A stretch of DNA of 64,000 bases from Rhodococcus qingshengii JCM 15477 (GCF_023221595.1 NZ_CP096563.1:6319001-6383000); one strand, 5' to 3'; numbered from the stretch's first letter, positions 9,523-18,435 are shown. A program made the numbers and translations. The notes: generated from the sequence alone by a model not told the origin.

Positions 9523-9817
9523 TTCTTACTCCCCAGGATGTGCCTGATCGATGTTCGATGGACGGAGATGCGAGAGCGCTGGCGCGAACTCCCGGTTGAT
9601 CGGTTGGTTCGGGTCGATGCGCCTGTTTTCGGCTGATCGACCTCACACCGGACGCTGTTGCCGGTCCTGTCATTCGAGCTCCTCTTCGGAAACACCTGCG
9701 TGTTGGAAGAGCCGTCCTGAACAGGACCTTGGCCCTCGAAATCCGCGCAAATCGAGAGCAACCTTCCAGTTATCAGAAACAAGATAACAGATAACCGGGA
9801 TCTTGCCCATCGAAAGT

Positions 9818-9894
9818 CGGACAAAGCAGACCGATCGACGTTTTTGTTCGTAGATCGGACAAGCTTCGAGGAGCAGTGTTGTCCGAGCGGACAA
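9818..9894. promoter_or_regulatory. CGGACAA repeats and dyad TTGTCCG-AG-CGGACAA
   Basis: The heptamer CGGACAA occurs at 9818, 9856 and 9888. The last copy is part of a perfect 7+2+7 dyad at 9879-9894. The cluster lies about 300-370 bases upstream of the giant surface gene start, in an AT-richer stretch. It looks like a set of regulator binding sites, but the regulator is not identifiable. Confidence 0.4.
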
Positions 9895-10415
9895 TTCAGC
9901 CCTCGGAGTGCGGCACCGCGGCGAACGCGATGACATTCAACGTTTCCGCTGACCAGATCGGGTGACGACCAACCTCAAGGAAGGTACGGAATCTGGACAA
10001 ATGCCCAATATGGATAAGGCCTGTTGGATGCGCCACAGACCCTCGAACGACGGTCGGAAACCCCGTCCTGAATGGAGTCCGATCACCCGTGCGAGCACGT
10101 CGAAATTGATCGAATTGATCCAGACCGCACTCAGCGACGGCTGCCGGTAACGAAGCATCCCGAGGCTCCGATAATTGGATTGCGAGGCACCAACTTCGCC
10201 CGAAACCGGGCGGCCGCCTTCGATTCAAACCCAACTTCAAGTCCGTTTTGTAGCTTTTCAGGCAGAGCAGTTCTGCTCATTTTCTGCCATAGCTATTTTC
10301 TGATCCTGCTCAGCTAGTCGAAAGTTCAGCGACCGTGGCTACCGCCCGGCAGAATTCTCGTAACTGACGAGCAACAACCGGACTAACCAGCCAAGCGTCA
10401 CAAGAGTGCCAAAAA
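9895..10415. other. stretch without a supportable gene
   Basis: I see no convincing coding region here. The open frames on both strands are short, lack ribosome binding sites and do not resemble known proteins. The composition is less GC-biased than the neighbouring genes. It may be a decayed gene or a long regulatory region. Confidence 0.5.
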
Positions 10416-10464
10416 GGGCCCTTCCGCGTACCTCGAGGCAAATGCATCGAGGGCGAAAGGGCCC
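10416..10464 (-). terminator. intrinsic terminator of the GH25 gene
   Basis: A GGGCCCTT/AAGGGCCC outer stem (10416-10423 with 10457-10464) and a CCTCGA/TCGAGG inner stem form a hairpin. On the minus strand it is followed directly by five T residues. It lies 38 bases past the stop of the muramidase gene. Confidence 0.8.
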
Positions 10465-10501
10465 GAACCGGGCACCACGGAGCCAAAGGCCCCGCCGCAA
10501 C

Positions 10502-11248
10502 CTAGCTGCTGCCGAACCCCACACTGTTGGCGTAGCGATCGAAATCGCCCTGGGCTCCGCTGTAGACGTTGATATCTGTGTTTCCGGTGATTCCGGGGAT
10601 GCGTCCGGTGCTGGTGTACTGCCAGAAAGTCCAGTTGGACCAACCGCCGGGTAGCGGCCCCGGTGCGTTCTGCCCGTTGTAATCGGCGATCCACAGCGGG
10701 TAGTGGTTGAACTCGGTGGTGTTGGCCATCTGAGTACGCCAGAAGTTGGGATACGTGTAAATGATGGGCTGCCGCCCGGTGAGTGTCTGGACTGTATTCA
10801 AGTAGCGATGAGTCCAGTCGATGACCTGCCCGGCGGGCAGTCCCTTCGCGTCCTCGAGATCCAGAACGGGCGGGAGGTCACCAGGTCCGTTGATACCCAG
10901 GACGATCGCCGAATAGAAGGCGGCCTGGGCTTCGGGGGACTGGCGAACGTCTGCGTAGTGGTAGGCCCCGCGCGAGACGCCGGCAGCACGCATGACCAGG
11001 CAATCCTGGATGAAGTACGGATTGACGTAGTTGAGCGACTCGGTGGCCTTGACCATCGCGAACTCGTGCCCTGACGCCTTGACCTGGAACCAGTCGATTC
11101 CGGTTCCGTCCACGTGTTGCCACGAAGAGACGTCCGGGCCACGGGGAGCGTCGGCAGCGGCGAGGCCAGGTGCCGTGATCGCGATGGCAGCTGCCATCGC
11201 GATCGGGGTGAGCTTGCCCAGTGTCCTGACGATCCGTCGCTCGACCAT
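10502..11248 (-). CDS. secreted GH25 muramidase (lysozyme)
   Basis: This 248-residue protein has a signal peptide (about residues 1-32, ending APGLAAA) and a glycoside hydrolase family 25 domain, which cleaves the N-acetylmuramic acid to N-acetylglucosamine bond of peptidoglycan. The family marks are visible: DVSSWQ with Asp39 at the start of the barrel, the catalytic DxE-type motif LDLED (Asp130, Glu132), the strand YTYPNFW and WQYTSTG near the end. It has no separate cell-wall binding domain. It has its own terminator and sits alone between the surface protein and the glucosylglycerate hydrolase. Likely acts in wall turnover or competition (inference). Confidence 0.87.
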   Translation of the reverse strand: MVERRIVRTLGKLTPIAMAAAIAITAPGLAAADAPRGPDVSSWQHVDGTGIDWFQVKASGHEFAMVKATESLNYVNPYFIQDCLVMRAAGVSRGAYHYADVRQSPEAQAAFYSAIVLGINGPGDLPPVLDLEDAKGLPAGQVIDWTHRYLNTVQTLTGRQPIIYTYPNFWRTQMANTTEFNHYPLWIADYNGQNAPGPLPGGWSNWTFWQYTSTGRIPGITGNTDINVYSGAQGDFDRYANSVGFGSS

Positions 11249-11304
11249 TTCCCGAGACTAAGGTCGACTAGTCCGTTTTGTCCCCTAATTCAAGGAATGT
11301 TCAC

Positions 11305-12642
11305 TCAACCGAGCCAATCGAGAACAGCCGCAGCGGTCCACGACTGTTGCATACTGCCCAGCGGCTCACCGGTGAAAGGCTCGTAGTATTCGGCAAAACT
11401 GCCATCGCTGGCCTGCCGCAAACCCTCCGAACGCAACACGTGCGATCTCTCGGCCCACCCCCGACGCGCGAACGCCCACGAGAACAACCACGTGATCACC
11501 GGCCACACCGGGCCACGCCAATACTCCCGCGGGCGGAAATCGCCGGAAACCGGAGACGTCGACGGTGGGACAGCAAACCGCATGTCCGGGTGACCACAGA
11601 ATTTGGGCCCCTCGAAAGTGCGCAACAGAGCGCGCTCGGCATCGCGGCTCAGGCCGCCGCACAGCAACGGCGCAAACATCGCGATGGTCTCGGTATGAAC
11701 CCATCGCCCGGTGCGAAGATCGAAATCCTTTGCTGCACCTGATCGTTCATCGGTGGTGGCAATCACGCCCTGCCGGAATCGATCTGCCCAACCGCGCAGA
11801 TCACGGACGTCGGAGTTCGGCCGCGAATGCTCCTCACCGATAGTTGCCAAGACGTCGCATGCCATCGAGAAAACCGCACTGACAAACACGTCCTCGACGG
11901 CAAAACTCATGGCAGTGGCGAGTTGAGAATCCTCGTACCGCACGGCCTTCATCTCTTCGAGAAGCCAAAGGTAGCGGTCGTATTCGTTATCCGTGGGCCG
12001 CTGAGACAGGTCCGTCACCACAGCGAGATCAGCACGCTGATACGCAGGAACTTGTCCCGCAACAACATTCGCGTACGCCAGATCCCACCGCGGAGAGTTG
12101 TCCATCCCAGATTCCCACCCGTGATAGAGCGCGATACGGCCGTTGCCGTCGAGATCGCGGGCCTCCGCCAACCACCGGTGCCACCGAACCAGATCGCTCC
12201 AGCGCCGGTCGAGGAACTCTTCCGCGACCGCACGCGTCGTACGTCCGTGCCGACGCGAATGATCGAGAATCCGCTGCACCGCGATCGCGTGAACGGGGGG
12301 TTGGGTGATTCCCGATGTAGCGGTACCCAAAGGAGCATGCGCTGCCAACGCATTGACATCCCACCGCGTCGGGCCGGGGAAGTAGCCGTCGACACCGTTC
12401 GCGAACACGATGTGCGGAATCATTCCGTTCTTCCACTGAGCCGAGAGCAAGGTATCGAGCTCTACTACCGCCCGTTCGACGCTGAGCGGCGCCAGACCTA
12501 CCGCCACGAACGCGGCGTCCCAGCTCCACATGTGGGGATACAGCTTCGGGGCAGCGCTGGTCATCGTGCCCAGGTCGTTTCCGCGCAGCAAGTAGGCAGC
12601 TCGGGCGGCGAGCTGAGTCGGGGTAAATCCGCGGTCGGCCAT
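11305..12642 (-). CDS. glucosylglycerate hydrolase (GH63 family)
   Basis: The 445-residue protein matches the GH63-type hydrolases that split glucosylglycerate (and mannosylglycerate) to the sugar and glycerate. In mycobacteria this enzyme recovers the compatible solute glucosylglycerate, built up during nitrogen shortage. Visible family marks are the active-site WSWDAAFVA, IPHIVF, the long GWESGMDNSPRWD motif and REYWRGPVWP near the C-terminus. The length is that of the mycobacterial enzyme and there is no signal peptide, so it acts in the cytoplasm. No synthesis genes are nearby. The ATG at 12642 begins MADRGFTPTQLAARAAYLL, typical for the family. Confidence 0.82.
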   Translation of the reverse strand: MADRGFTPTQLAARAAYLLRGNDLGTMTSAAPKLYPHMWSWDAAFVAVGLAPLSVERAVVELDTLLSAQWKNGMIPHIVFANGVDGYFPGPTRWDVNALAAHAPLGTATSGITQPPVHAIAVQRILDHSRRHGRTTRAVAEEFLDRRWSDLVRWHRWLAEARDLDGNGRIALYHGWESGMDNSPRWDLAYANVVAGQVPAYQRADLAVVTDLSQRPTDNEYDRYLWLLEEMKAVRYEDSQLATAMSFAVEDVFVSAVFSMACDVLATIGEEHSRPNSDVRDLRGWADRFRQGVIATTDERSGAAKDFDLRTGRWVHTETIAMFAPLLCGGLSRDAERALLRTFEGPKFCGHPDMRFAVPPSTSPVSGDFRPREYWRGPVWPVITWLFSWAFARRGWAERSHVLRSEGLRQASDGSFAEYYEPFTGEPLGSMQQSWTAAAVLDWLG

Positions 12643-12752
12643 AGATGTCTATTTTGCGACGCGTCGAGCCTTTGCGCTCACCGAGCACGAATCCGGCGCT
12701 GCAGCCGCAATAATGAAGGAAGTCCGTCAGGTGATCTCGGAGTGGAGGCCTA

Positions 12753-13451
12753 GTGCGCGAGAAGATCAAAGCACTGCTGTTCGACGTCCAGGGCACAGCG
12801 ACCGATTTTCACAGCACACTGTGCCGAGAGGCCCGTCGAATCACCGACGCCGACGTGGACTGGCCAAGATTCGTCAATCTCTGGCGCGCTGAGTACTTCG
12901 CGAACACCTCCGAGGCCGACGACTCCACAGGCGAATGGGTGACAGTACATTCGGTGTACCGCGAGGCTCTGCGCAAGCTGTTGGCCCGCGAGAGCATCGA
13001 ACTTTCCGATGCCGAACAGGAAGAACTCACCACCGCCTGGAAATTCCTGGACCCGTGGCCCGACACTGTCGCCGGCCTGACAACCCTGCGCCAGCAGTAC
13101 ACAATCGCTGCCTTGTCCAACGCCGACGTGAATGCCGCAGTCAGCATCTCCCGGCACGGAAATCTGCCATGGCATGCCGTCTTCACTGCCGAAATGGCCG
13201 GCGTCTTCAAACCAGATCCGAAGATCTACCACCTGGCCGCTCGATATCTCGGGTACGACCCGGCCGAGATCATGATGGTTGCCAGTCACAAATACGACAT
13301 CCGGGCGGCCAAAGCTCTCGGATTCCGCACAGCCTTCATAGCTCGACCACTCGAATTCGGAGCCAGGGGCAATCCCGATGTGTCCTTCTCCGACGAGTTC
13401 GACATCAACGCCGAGGACTTTCTCGATCTGGCAGCGCAATTGGTCCACTGA
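12753..13451 (+). CDS. HAD-superfamily hydrolase, haloacid dehalogenase type II-like
   Basis: This 232-residue HAD enzyme has the nucleophile motif LFDVQGT (Asp11). In phosphatases the second Asp would stand where this protein has Gln, so the motif is closer to the 2-haloacid dehalogenase branch than to phosphatases. Motif II is LSNADV (Ser/Asn) and motif III/IV is KPDPKIY with MMVASHKYDI. It starts with GTG at 12753 after GGAGTGGAGG. It runs divergently from the glucosylglycerate hydrolase gene with about 110 bases between, so the promoters of both lie there. The substrate is unknown and 2-haloacid dehalogenase activity is only possible. Confidence 0.72.
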   Translation: MREKIKALLFDVQGTATDFHSTLCREARRITDADVDWPRFVNLWRAEYFANTSEADDSTGEWVTVHSVYREALRKLLARESIELSDAEQEELTTAWKFLDPWPDTVAGLTTLRQQYTIAALSNADVNAAVSISRHGNLPWHAVFTAEMAGVFKPDPKIYHLAARYLGYDPAEIMMVASHKYDIRAAKALGFRTAFIARPLEFGARGNPDVSFSDEFDINAEDFLDLAAQLVH

Positions 13452-13523
13452 TCCCGTGCCTGCGCGTCGTTGCTGGTATTCCTACGTGAAGGAATATCGA
13501 AACGGACAGGCGGTTTGGAATTC

Positions 13524-14435
13524 ATGGGCACCAAGGAAGACAGCGCTACCCGCGAACGCATGGCCCTGCGGTACTCGCTCGTGGTCGCAACGGCGTTGGC
13601 TGTGCTCGCCGCATTCTGGGGCTGGATCTCGCAGTCCCAGGTGATCCTGCTCGACGGTGTGTACGCCCTCATCGGAATGGTGTTGACGGCGATCTCACTG
13701 CGGGTCTCGCGGATAGCCGACTCGGGCCCCACCGCACGCTTCCCGTTCGGAAAGGAGGCATTGATCCCGGTCGTCATCGCTGTCCAGGGCATGGCACTAC
13801 TGGCGACGCTCGCCTACGCCGCAGTCGAGGCAGTTCGTGTCATCCTCGCGGGCGGAGCCGACGTCACCGCGGGGTCTCTGGTGGCATACGGCGCTGTCAG
13901 CGCAGTGGTGTCGATCATCATCTGGCGCTACGTCGGACAAGTCGACCGCACATCTGATCTGCTCGTCGCCGAAGCCAGGCAATGGGGAGCGTCGGCTGCC
14001 TTCAGCGCGCTGGTCGCGGTCGGTGCTGTCGTCGCAATGATCCTGGGCCGCACCGATTTCTCCGACGCCGACCGATATGTCGACTCCGTCTTGGTCCTCC
14101 TCGGCTGCGCGATGCTGGTCCCGCAACCGTACGCACTTCTGCGAACCGCACTGATCGAACTCCTCGAAGGTGCTCCCGGCGAAAACGTTCAGGCCCGCGT
14201 GCACGAAGCCATCGCCGTCGTCCGCGACGAATTCGGCTTGGACGAACCGACTCTCACCATGAGCAAGGTGGGTCGCAAGCTGTATGTCGAAGCGACGTTC
14301 ATGGTCGCGCCACACAGCTGGGACATCGACGGTGAAGACGCAGTACGACGCTCGTTCGCCACCAGCCTCGCCGATCTCCCCTACGAACCGTGGCTGAACA
14401 TCGAACTGACTACAGATCCGGCGCTGATGCTCTAG
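13524..14435 (+). CDS. CDF-like cation efflux membrane protein
   Basis: The protein (303 residues from the ATG at 13524) follows the cation diffusion facilitator plan. It has about five or six membrane helices in the first 200 residues, the FPFGKEAL loop after helix 2, and a C-terminal cytoplasmic domain (KLYVEATFMV). The metal-site pairs expected in helices 2 and 5 are incomplete: helix 2 reads LLDGVYALIG (one Asp only) and helix 5 reads EARQWGASAAFS with no His/Asp pair. Either the substrate differs or it is not a canonical Zn/Fe exporter. A longer frame begins with TTG at 13470, but I prefer 13524 because GGAA precedes it. Confidence 0.7.
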   Translation: MGTKEDSATRERMALRYSLVVATALAVLAAFWGWISQSQVILLDGVYALIGMVLTAISLRVSRIADSGPTARFPFGKEALIPVVIAVQGMALLATLAYAAVEAVRVILAGGADVTAGSLVAYGAVSAVVSIIIWRYVGQVDRTSDLLVAEARQWGASAAFSALVAVGAVVAMILGRTDFSDADRYVDSVLVLLGCAMLVPQPYALLRTALIELLEGAPGENVQARVHEAIAVVRDEFGLDEPTLTMSKVGRKLYVEATFMVAPHSWDIDGEDAVRRSFATSLADLPYEPWLNIELTTDPALML

Positions 14436-14503
14436 CGACGGAATCTGCTCTCGAACAACAGAATCACGACGGCCGGGCCCACCTCACCTTCTCGAAAAAG
14501 CCC

Positions 14504-14531
14504 TTGACTCGAAAGTATGTTCGAGTATGAT
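14504..14531 (+). promoter_or_regulatory. promoter TTGACT-N16-TATGAT with embedded SOS box
   Basis: A near-consensus housekeeping promoter (-35 at 14504-14509, -10 at 14526-14531) precedes the DUF222/HNH gene. Between the two hexamers, 14509-14524 reads TCGAAAGTATGTTCGA. This differs by one base from the actinobacterial LexA box TCGAAC-N4-GTTCGA. LexA bound there would block RNA polymerase, so the gene is probably DNA-damage inducible. Confidence 0.75.
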
Positions 14532-14554
14532 GGGAGGTGGAACGGGGGGTTCTC

Positions 14555-15916
14555 ATGACGATCAACATCACCGACGATGCCGTCACCGACGTGGTCAACA
14601 ACTCCGCCGTGGGTGTGCGCGGACGATTGTGGCGGCTTCACCCCAGCGACGTCCGCGAGATCGCCATCACCGCGTCAGCGGAAATCCTTCGCCTGGAAGC
14701 CATTCGAGTGGCCGCTGTCGACACCCTGACGTTGAACCCGGACGAACAAGTACTCTGCTACCGCGGCACCGGACAATGGCTCGCGAACCACACCATGCTG
14801 CAGATCTCCACCGGCAGAAGAATCGCAGCCCTGGGCAAAGCGCTACGGTCGTTTCCCGAGATCGAAGACCAATTCGATGCCGGTGACCTCACTTTCGAGC
14901 ACGCAGCACTGATCGTGGCGTTCTGCGAATCCCCACCCAAGGCAATGCCCGACGCCGCACTACCGTACTGCCGCGACACACTCCTCGCCGCAGCATCCGG
15001 AACCGAAGCAACCACCGTCAAACTGCGCTACGCCATCAGCGTCCTCGAGCACATGTTCGAATCCGACGACCCACCACCAAGCGAAGACACCGACCGCAAC
15101 GAACTGCGCATCTCCCCCACCCTCAACGGAAGAGTCGCCGTCCGAGGCGATTTCGACGGAGTGACCGGCGAAATGCTTCTCTCCGCCCTCTCCAACCTCT
15201 CCATGCCCACCCCCGCCGAAGACGGCACACCCGACAAACGACCCGCCGCCACACGCAACGCAGACGCCATGGCAGAACTCATCCGGCGCTACCTCGACAA
15301 CGCTGCCACCGGCATCGACGGCGGCCAACGCCCACACCTGAACGTGCACATCAACGCCAAAGACCTGGCCCACCACCGTGAATGCGCCACAACGGGTGAT
15401 GGCTCAACACCTGCCCCGTCCGAGGACGACGATCCCGGCATGCTCGATCTCGACTTTCGCGATCTCGACAAACAAGATCTCGATGTCGGCCACATGCCCT
15501 GGATGGGACCACTGAGCGTCGGCCGCACCCGCATGATCGCCTGCGACTGCATGCTCTCCAGCGTCCTCCTCGACGGAAACGGTGCCCCACTCGATGTCAC
15601 CCCACTCAAAAGGCTTGTCACCGCGGCACAACGAACCGCACTGATCGCCCGCGACAAAGGATGCGCCTTCCCCGGCTGCGACTGCGTCCCCGCCTGGACC
15701 GACGCCCACCACATCAAACACTGGGCCAAAGGAGGACCAACCGTCATGGACAACCTGGTCCTGCTCTGCCGAACCCACCACACCCTGATGCACCGAAAAC
15801 CCGGATTCACCGGCAAATGGGAAATCCGAATGGGCACCGATCACCTGCCCTGGTTCATCCCACCACCGGGCATCGACCCCGACCGGAAACCCCGCCGCTC
15901 CACCACGCGGATCTGA
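14555..15916 (+). CDS. DUF222/HNH endonuclease-domain protein (13E12 repeat family)
   Basis: This 453-residue protein has an N-terminal helical DUF222 domain (about residues 1-330) and a C-terminal HNH nuclease motif. The motif comprises CAFPGCD, DAHHIKHW (His385, His386), DNLVLLCRTHH and the terminal HR. It is the 13E12 family of mycobacteria, multicopy genes of unclear role, several of which are LexA-regulated in M. tuberculosis. I set the start at ATG 14555, which follows GGGGGG. The upstream GTG at 14537 would lie at the predicted transcription start. An SOS box sits in its promoter. Only one copy is in this window. Confidence 0.85.
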   Translation: MTINITDDAVTDVVNNSAVGVRGRLWRLHPSDVREIAITASAEILRLEAIRVAAVDTLTLNPDEQVLCYRGTGQWLANHTMLQISTGRRIAALGKALRSFPEIEDQFDAGDLTFEHAALIVAFCESPPKAMPDAALPYCRDTLLAAASGTEATTVKLRYAISVLEHMFESDDPPPSEDTDRNELRISPTLNGRVAVRGDFDGVTGEMLLSALSNLSMPTPAEDGTPDKRPAATRNADAMAELIRRYLDNAATGIDGGQRPHLNVHINAKDLAHHRECATTGDGSTPAPSEDDDPGMLDLDFRDLDKQDLDVGHMPWMGPLSVGRTRMIACDCMLSSVLLDGNGAPLDVTPLKRLVTAAQRTALIARDKGCAFPGCDCVPAWTDAHHIKHWAKGGPTVMDNLVLLCRTHHTLMHRKPGFTGKWEIRMGTDHLPWFIPPPGIDPDRKPRRSTTRI

Positions 15917-15923
15917 ACCCGGA

Positions 15924-15950
15924 GGTCACCGAGCAAACGCCTCGGTGACC
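15924..15950. terminator. bidirectional terminator-like hairpin
   Basis: A perfect 10-base stem GGTCACCGAG/CTCGGTGACC (15924-15933 and 15941-15950) with a seven-base loop lies between the convergent HNH and lipoprotein genes. It overlaps the last codons and stop of the lipoprotein gene. It lacks a T tract. Confidence 0.6.
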
Positions 15951-16894
15951 CATTCCGGCGTGCTTCGATAGCCGGAAAGGGCGGCGCGGCGACATCCATC
16001 CAACTCCACGCTCACAGGAGTACCACCCGAACCGTCAACCCGTAGGAGGGTTGATGATGCTGTCGCTGTCGCGATCTGATCACAAGGCTGAGCTATAGGA
16101 GCATCGGCTATGGCGGCAACCACGTCTCGACTCTCCGCTTCGGACAGGCGAATAACGTCCACGTCTGTCTGAGATTCATGCCGGCACACGGATAGTCCTG
16201 CGGCATCAGCGACAGGCGTAGCCAGCTCATTGTCTAGCGGGTCATAGCCTTCGCCTCTCTCGAACTGCTCGCGCGCCTTGTCAACTTCTCTGGCATCTGT
16301 CCGGTCGAATTGAACGGCAGACGAGCGATCGCAATTCGCCATCGTCGGAGAAAGACTCAACGAAGTTCGGACACGTTCGACTTCATGCAGAGATCGAAGC
16401 GAATCGAGAGGCCCGACTTGAAAGCCGCACGGACTCGACGGCCAGGCCGGAAACATCACTTGTCCGGCGCTGTTGGCCATCCACAGTTTGACGGGAACCA
16501 GTTCGCTTGTGACACAACTCGCAACGACATTGTCGGGAAAGCGTTTGGAGTCGACACGATATGCATCCTTGACGGCGGCTACGTCACCTTCGAGTCGAAC
16601 CATGTCGACGGTTAGCGCTCCGGAGGCATCTTCGCCGACTTCGCAACGAAATACTGCCACTGGATCGAAATCAGATGGAAGATACCCTGTTTCGTGTTTC
16701 GGACGCGAATACAGATCGACACCGAACAGGCCCCATGCGACTTCAATTCCGAGACAGTCGGCAGTCTCGAACACCCGAGCCTCAGGAGGTGTGAAGTACA
16801 CCGAATCTCGCCAGAACGGAGCCGAACAAGCGGTGACCAGGCAAAGCGACGCCACCAACGGCACCGACAGCAGCGCGCGTGCCGAGACCGTCAA
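15926..16894 (-). CDS. conserved-type lipoprotein of unknown function
   Basis: I set the start at a TTG (16894) that overlaps the stop of the PHP gene (TTGA) and is preceded by GGAG. The 322-residue product then begins with a classic lipoprotein signal, a hydrophobic stretch ending VTAC, so it is probably anchored outside the membrane by that cysteine. The rest is hydrophilic with several cysteine pairs (ADCLG, FRCEV, ASCVT, SPCGF, NCDRS, VCRHE, PCDQ, DGCRR), which may form disulfides. I recognise no family. It is probably co-transcribed with the PHP hydrolase. Confidence 0.65.
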   Translation of the reverse strand: MTVSARALLSVPLVASLCLVTACSAPFWRDSVYFTPPEARVFETADCLGIEVAWGLFGVDLYSRPKHETGYLPSDFDPVAVFRCEVGEDASGALTVDMVRLEGDVAAVKDAYRVDSKRFPDNVVASCVTSELVPVKLWMANSAGQVMFPAWPSSPCGFQVGPLDSLRSLHEVERVRTSLSLSPTMANCDRSSAVQFDRTDAREVDKAREQFERGEGYDPLDNELATPVADAAGLSVCRHESQTDVDVIRLSEAESRDVVAAIADAPIAQPCDQIATATASSTLLRVDGSGGTPVSVELDGCRRAALSGYRSTPEWVTEAFAR

Positions 16895-17892
16895 TTGCCC
16901 GCCCACTCCAAAAGATCTTCGGCGGTCCAGGTATTGATCACCCGATCGGCTTCGACGCCGCACTTTTCGGCCCGGTCACAGCCGTAGCCCTGCCAAGCCA
17001 GCTGACCGGGGGCATGGGCGTCAGTGTCGATGGAGAAAAGACAATCGAGATCGCGGGCCAACTCGATCAAACGCGAAGGCGGGTCACGACGCTCCGGTCG
17101 GGAATTGATCTCAACGGCTGTGCCTGATTCGCGGCAGGCCTCGAACACTTTCTCCGCGTCGAACTGCGACTCGGGCCGGGTTCCGCGAGCACCCTCGACA
17201 AGACGCCCGGTGCAGTGTCCGAGAATATCGACACGCGGGTTTCGCACTGCAGCAAGCATTCTGCGGGTCATCGCCTCACGCTCGGACCGCAGCTTGGAGT
17301 GGACGCTCGCCACCACGATGTCGAGTTCGTCGAGCAGATCGGGATCCTGGTCGAGTGAACCGTCCTCGAGGATGTCCACCTCGATTCCCGTGAGAATGCG
17401 GAAGGGCGCCAGTTCGGCATTCAACCCGGCTATCACGTCGAGTTGAGACCGTAGGCGCTCCGCGGACAACCCGTTGGCAACTGTGAGGCGAGGCGAATGG
17501 TCGGTGAGGGCGCAGTAGTCATGGCCGAGTGCTGCTGCGCGTCGCATCATTTCTTCGATGGGGCTTCCACCATCGGACCAGTCGGAGTGGGTGTGGAGGT
17601 CGCCGCGCAGCGCTTGTCGCAATGGGCTGTCGCCGATGGGCTCAGCCTGCCCCCGCAGTTCCTCGAGATACTCGGGGATGCCGTCGTACGACTGAGCGAT
17701 AATCGTGGCAGTCTTCGGCCCGATGCCGGTGAGGGCCTTCCAACTGTCGGCTTTCCGGCGAGACTCCTTCTGCTCGTCGGACAATCCTGAAAAGACCTCC
17801 GCAGCTCGGCGATAGGCCTTGACGCGGTGCGTTTCAGCGCGTGATCGTTCGAGCCAGTAGGCGATCTCCCGAAGCGCTTCATCCGGTTCCAT
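16891..17892 (-). CDS. PHP-domain metal-dependent hydrolase with HhH DNA-binding segment
   Basis: The 333-residue protein joins a helix-hairpin-helix region (about residues 10-80, LTGIGPKTATIIA) to a PHP domain with metal ligands DLHTHSDWSDG, LTDHS, GIEVDIL, SVHSKL, GHCTGR and DTDAHAP. This is the layout of the C-terminal half of bacterial PolX without the polymerase domain. PHP proteins of this kind are phosphoesterases, either 3'-5' nucleases or histidinol-phosphatase-like. A DNA-related phosphoesterase role is inferred from the HhH segment. It is cytoplasmic. Its stop overlaps the downstream lipoprotein start. Confidence 0.8.
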   Translation of the reverse strand: MEPDEALREIAYWLERSRAETHRVKAYRRAAEVFSGLSDEQKESRRKADSWKALTGIGPKTATIIAQSYDGIPEYLEELRGQAEPIGDSPLRQALRGDLHTHSDWSDGGSPIEEMMRRAAALGHDYCALTDHSPRLTVANGLSAERLRSQLDVIAGLNAELAPFRILTGIEVDILEDGSLDQDPDLLDELDIVVASVHSKLRSEREAMTRRMLAAVRNPRVDILGHCTGRLVEGARGTRPESQFDAEKVFEACRESGTAVEINSRPERRDPPSRLIELARDLDCLFSIDTDAHAPGQLAWQGYGCDRAEKCGVEADRVINTWTAEDLLEWAGN

Positions 17893-17946
17893 GAGACCAC
17901 TGTTCCGTCAGCAGCGGCTCGCGGCAACCCTTGATCCCCTTACGCT

Positions 17947-18363
17947 GTGAATATGGACGACCCGAGAGCACGATTTGAAGCCGCGCGGGTGGCTCACCTG
18001 GCAACGGCAGATGCGGCCGGCGTTCCGCACATCGTGCCGCTGGTATTCGTCTTGGTCGGCGGCACCGTCTATTCCTGTGTCGACCACAAACCGAAAACCA
18101 CGACCGCTCTTCGCAGGCTCCGGAACATCACCGAGACGGGGCGCGCAAGCCTGCTGGTCGATCATTACGACGACGACTGGTCCGCGCTCTGGTGGGTCCG
18201 CGTCGACGGACATGCGGAGGTTCTCGACCCCGGCACCAAGGAGTCCGAGAGCGCGATCGATGCTTTGGCCGCAAAGTATCCGCAGTACGTAGATCACCGA
18301 CCGCACGGACAGGTGATAGCTGTCCGCGATGTGGAGTGGTCGTCATGGTCCGCAGCAGCCTAA
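17947..18363 (+). CDS. PPOX-class F420-dependent oxidoreductase-like protein
   Basis: This 138-residue split-barrel protein resembles the actinobacterial PPOX-class family that binds F420 or FMN. It has the N-terminal helix ARFEAARVAHLATAD, the strand HIVPLVFVL, the loop DHKPKTTTALRRLRNI that contacts the cofactor phosphate in relatives, and the strand WWVRVDGHAEVL. The start is GTG 17947, and ATG at 17953 two codons later is equally possible. It is divergent from the PHP gene with 54 bases between. The substrate is unknown, and heme, FMN or F420 binding cannot be separated by reading. Confidence 0.72.
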   Translation: MNMDDPRARFEAARVAHLATADAAGVPHIVPLVFVLVGGTVYSCVDHKPKTTTALRRLRNITETGRASLLVDHYDDDWSALWWVRVDGHAEVLDPGTKESESAIDALAAKYPQYVDHRPHGQVIAVRDVEWSSWSAAA

Positions 18364-18435
18364 GGTTCTGTCCTAGTGTTCAAGGAGCGAAAGTGATTGC
18401 AACACTCTCAATTCGGACAAATTGGCGGGGGATCG

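Noticed and set aside
9896..10240. A 114-codon frame on the minus strand in the gene-free region
   Set aside because: No ribosome binding site, no recognisable domain and unusual residue use. It overlaps other random frames of equal quality.
12750..13448. A 232-codon minus-strand frame opposite the HAD gene
   Set aside because: Exact antisense of a conserved HAD enzyme, with valine/glycine-rich shadow composition.
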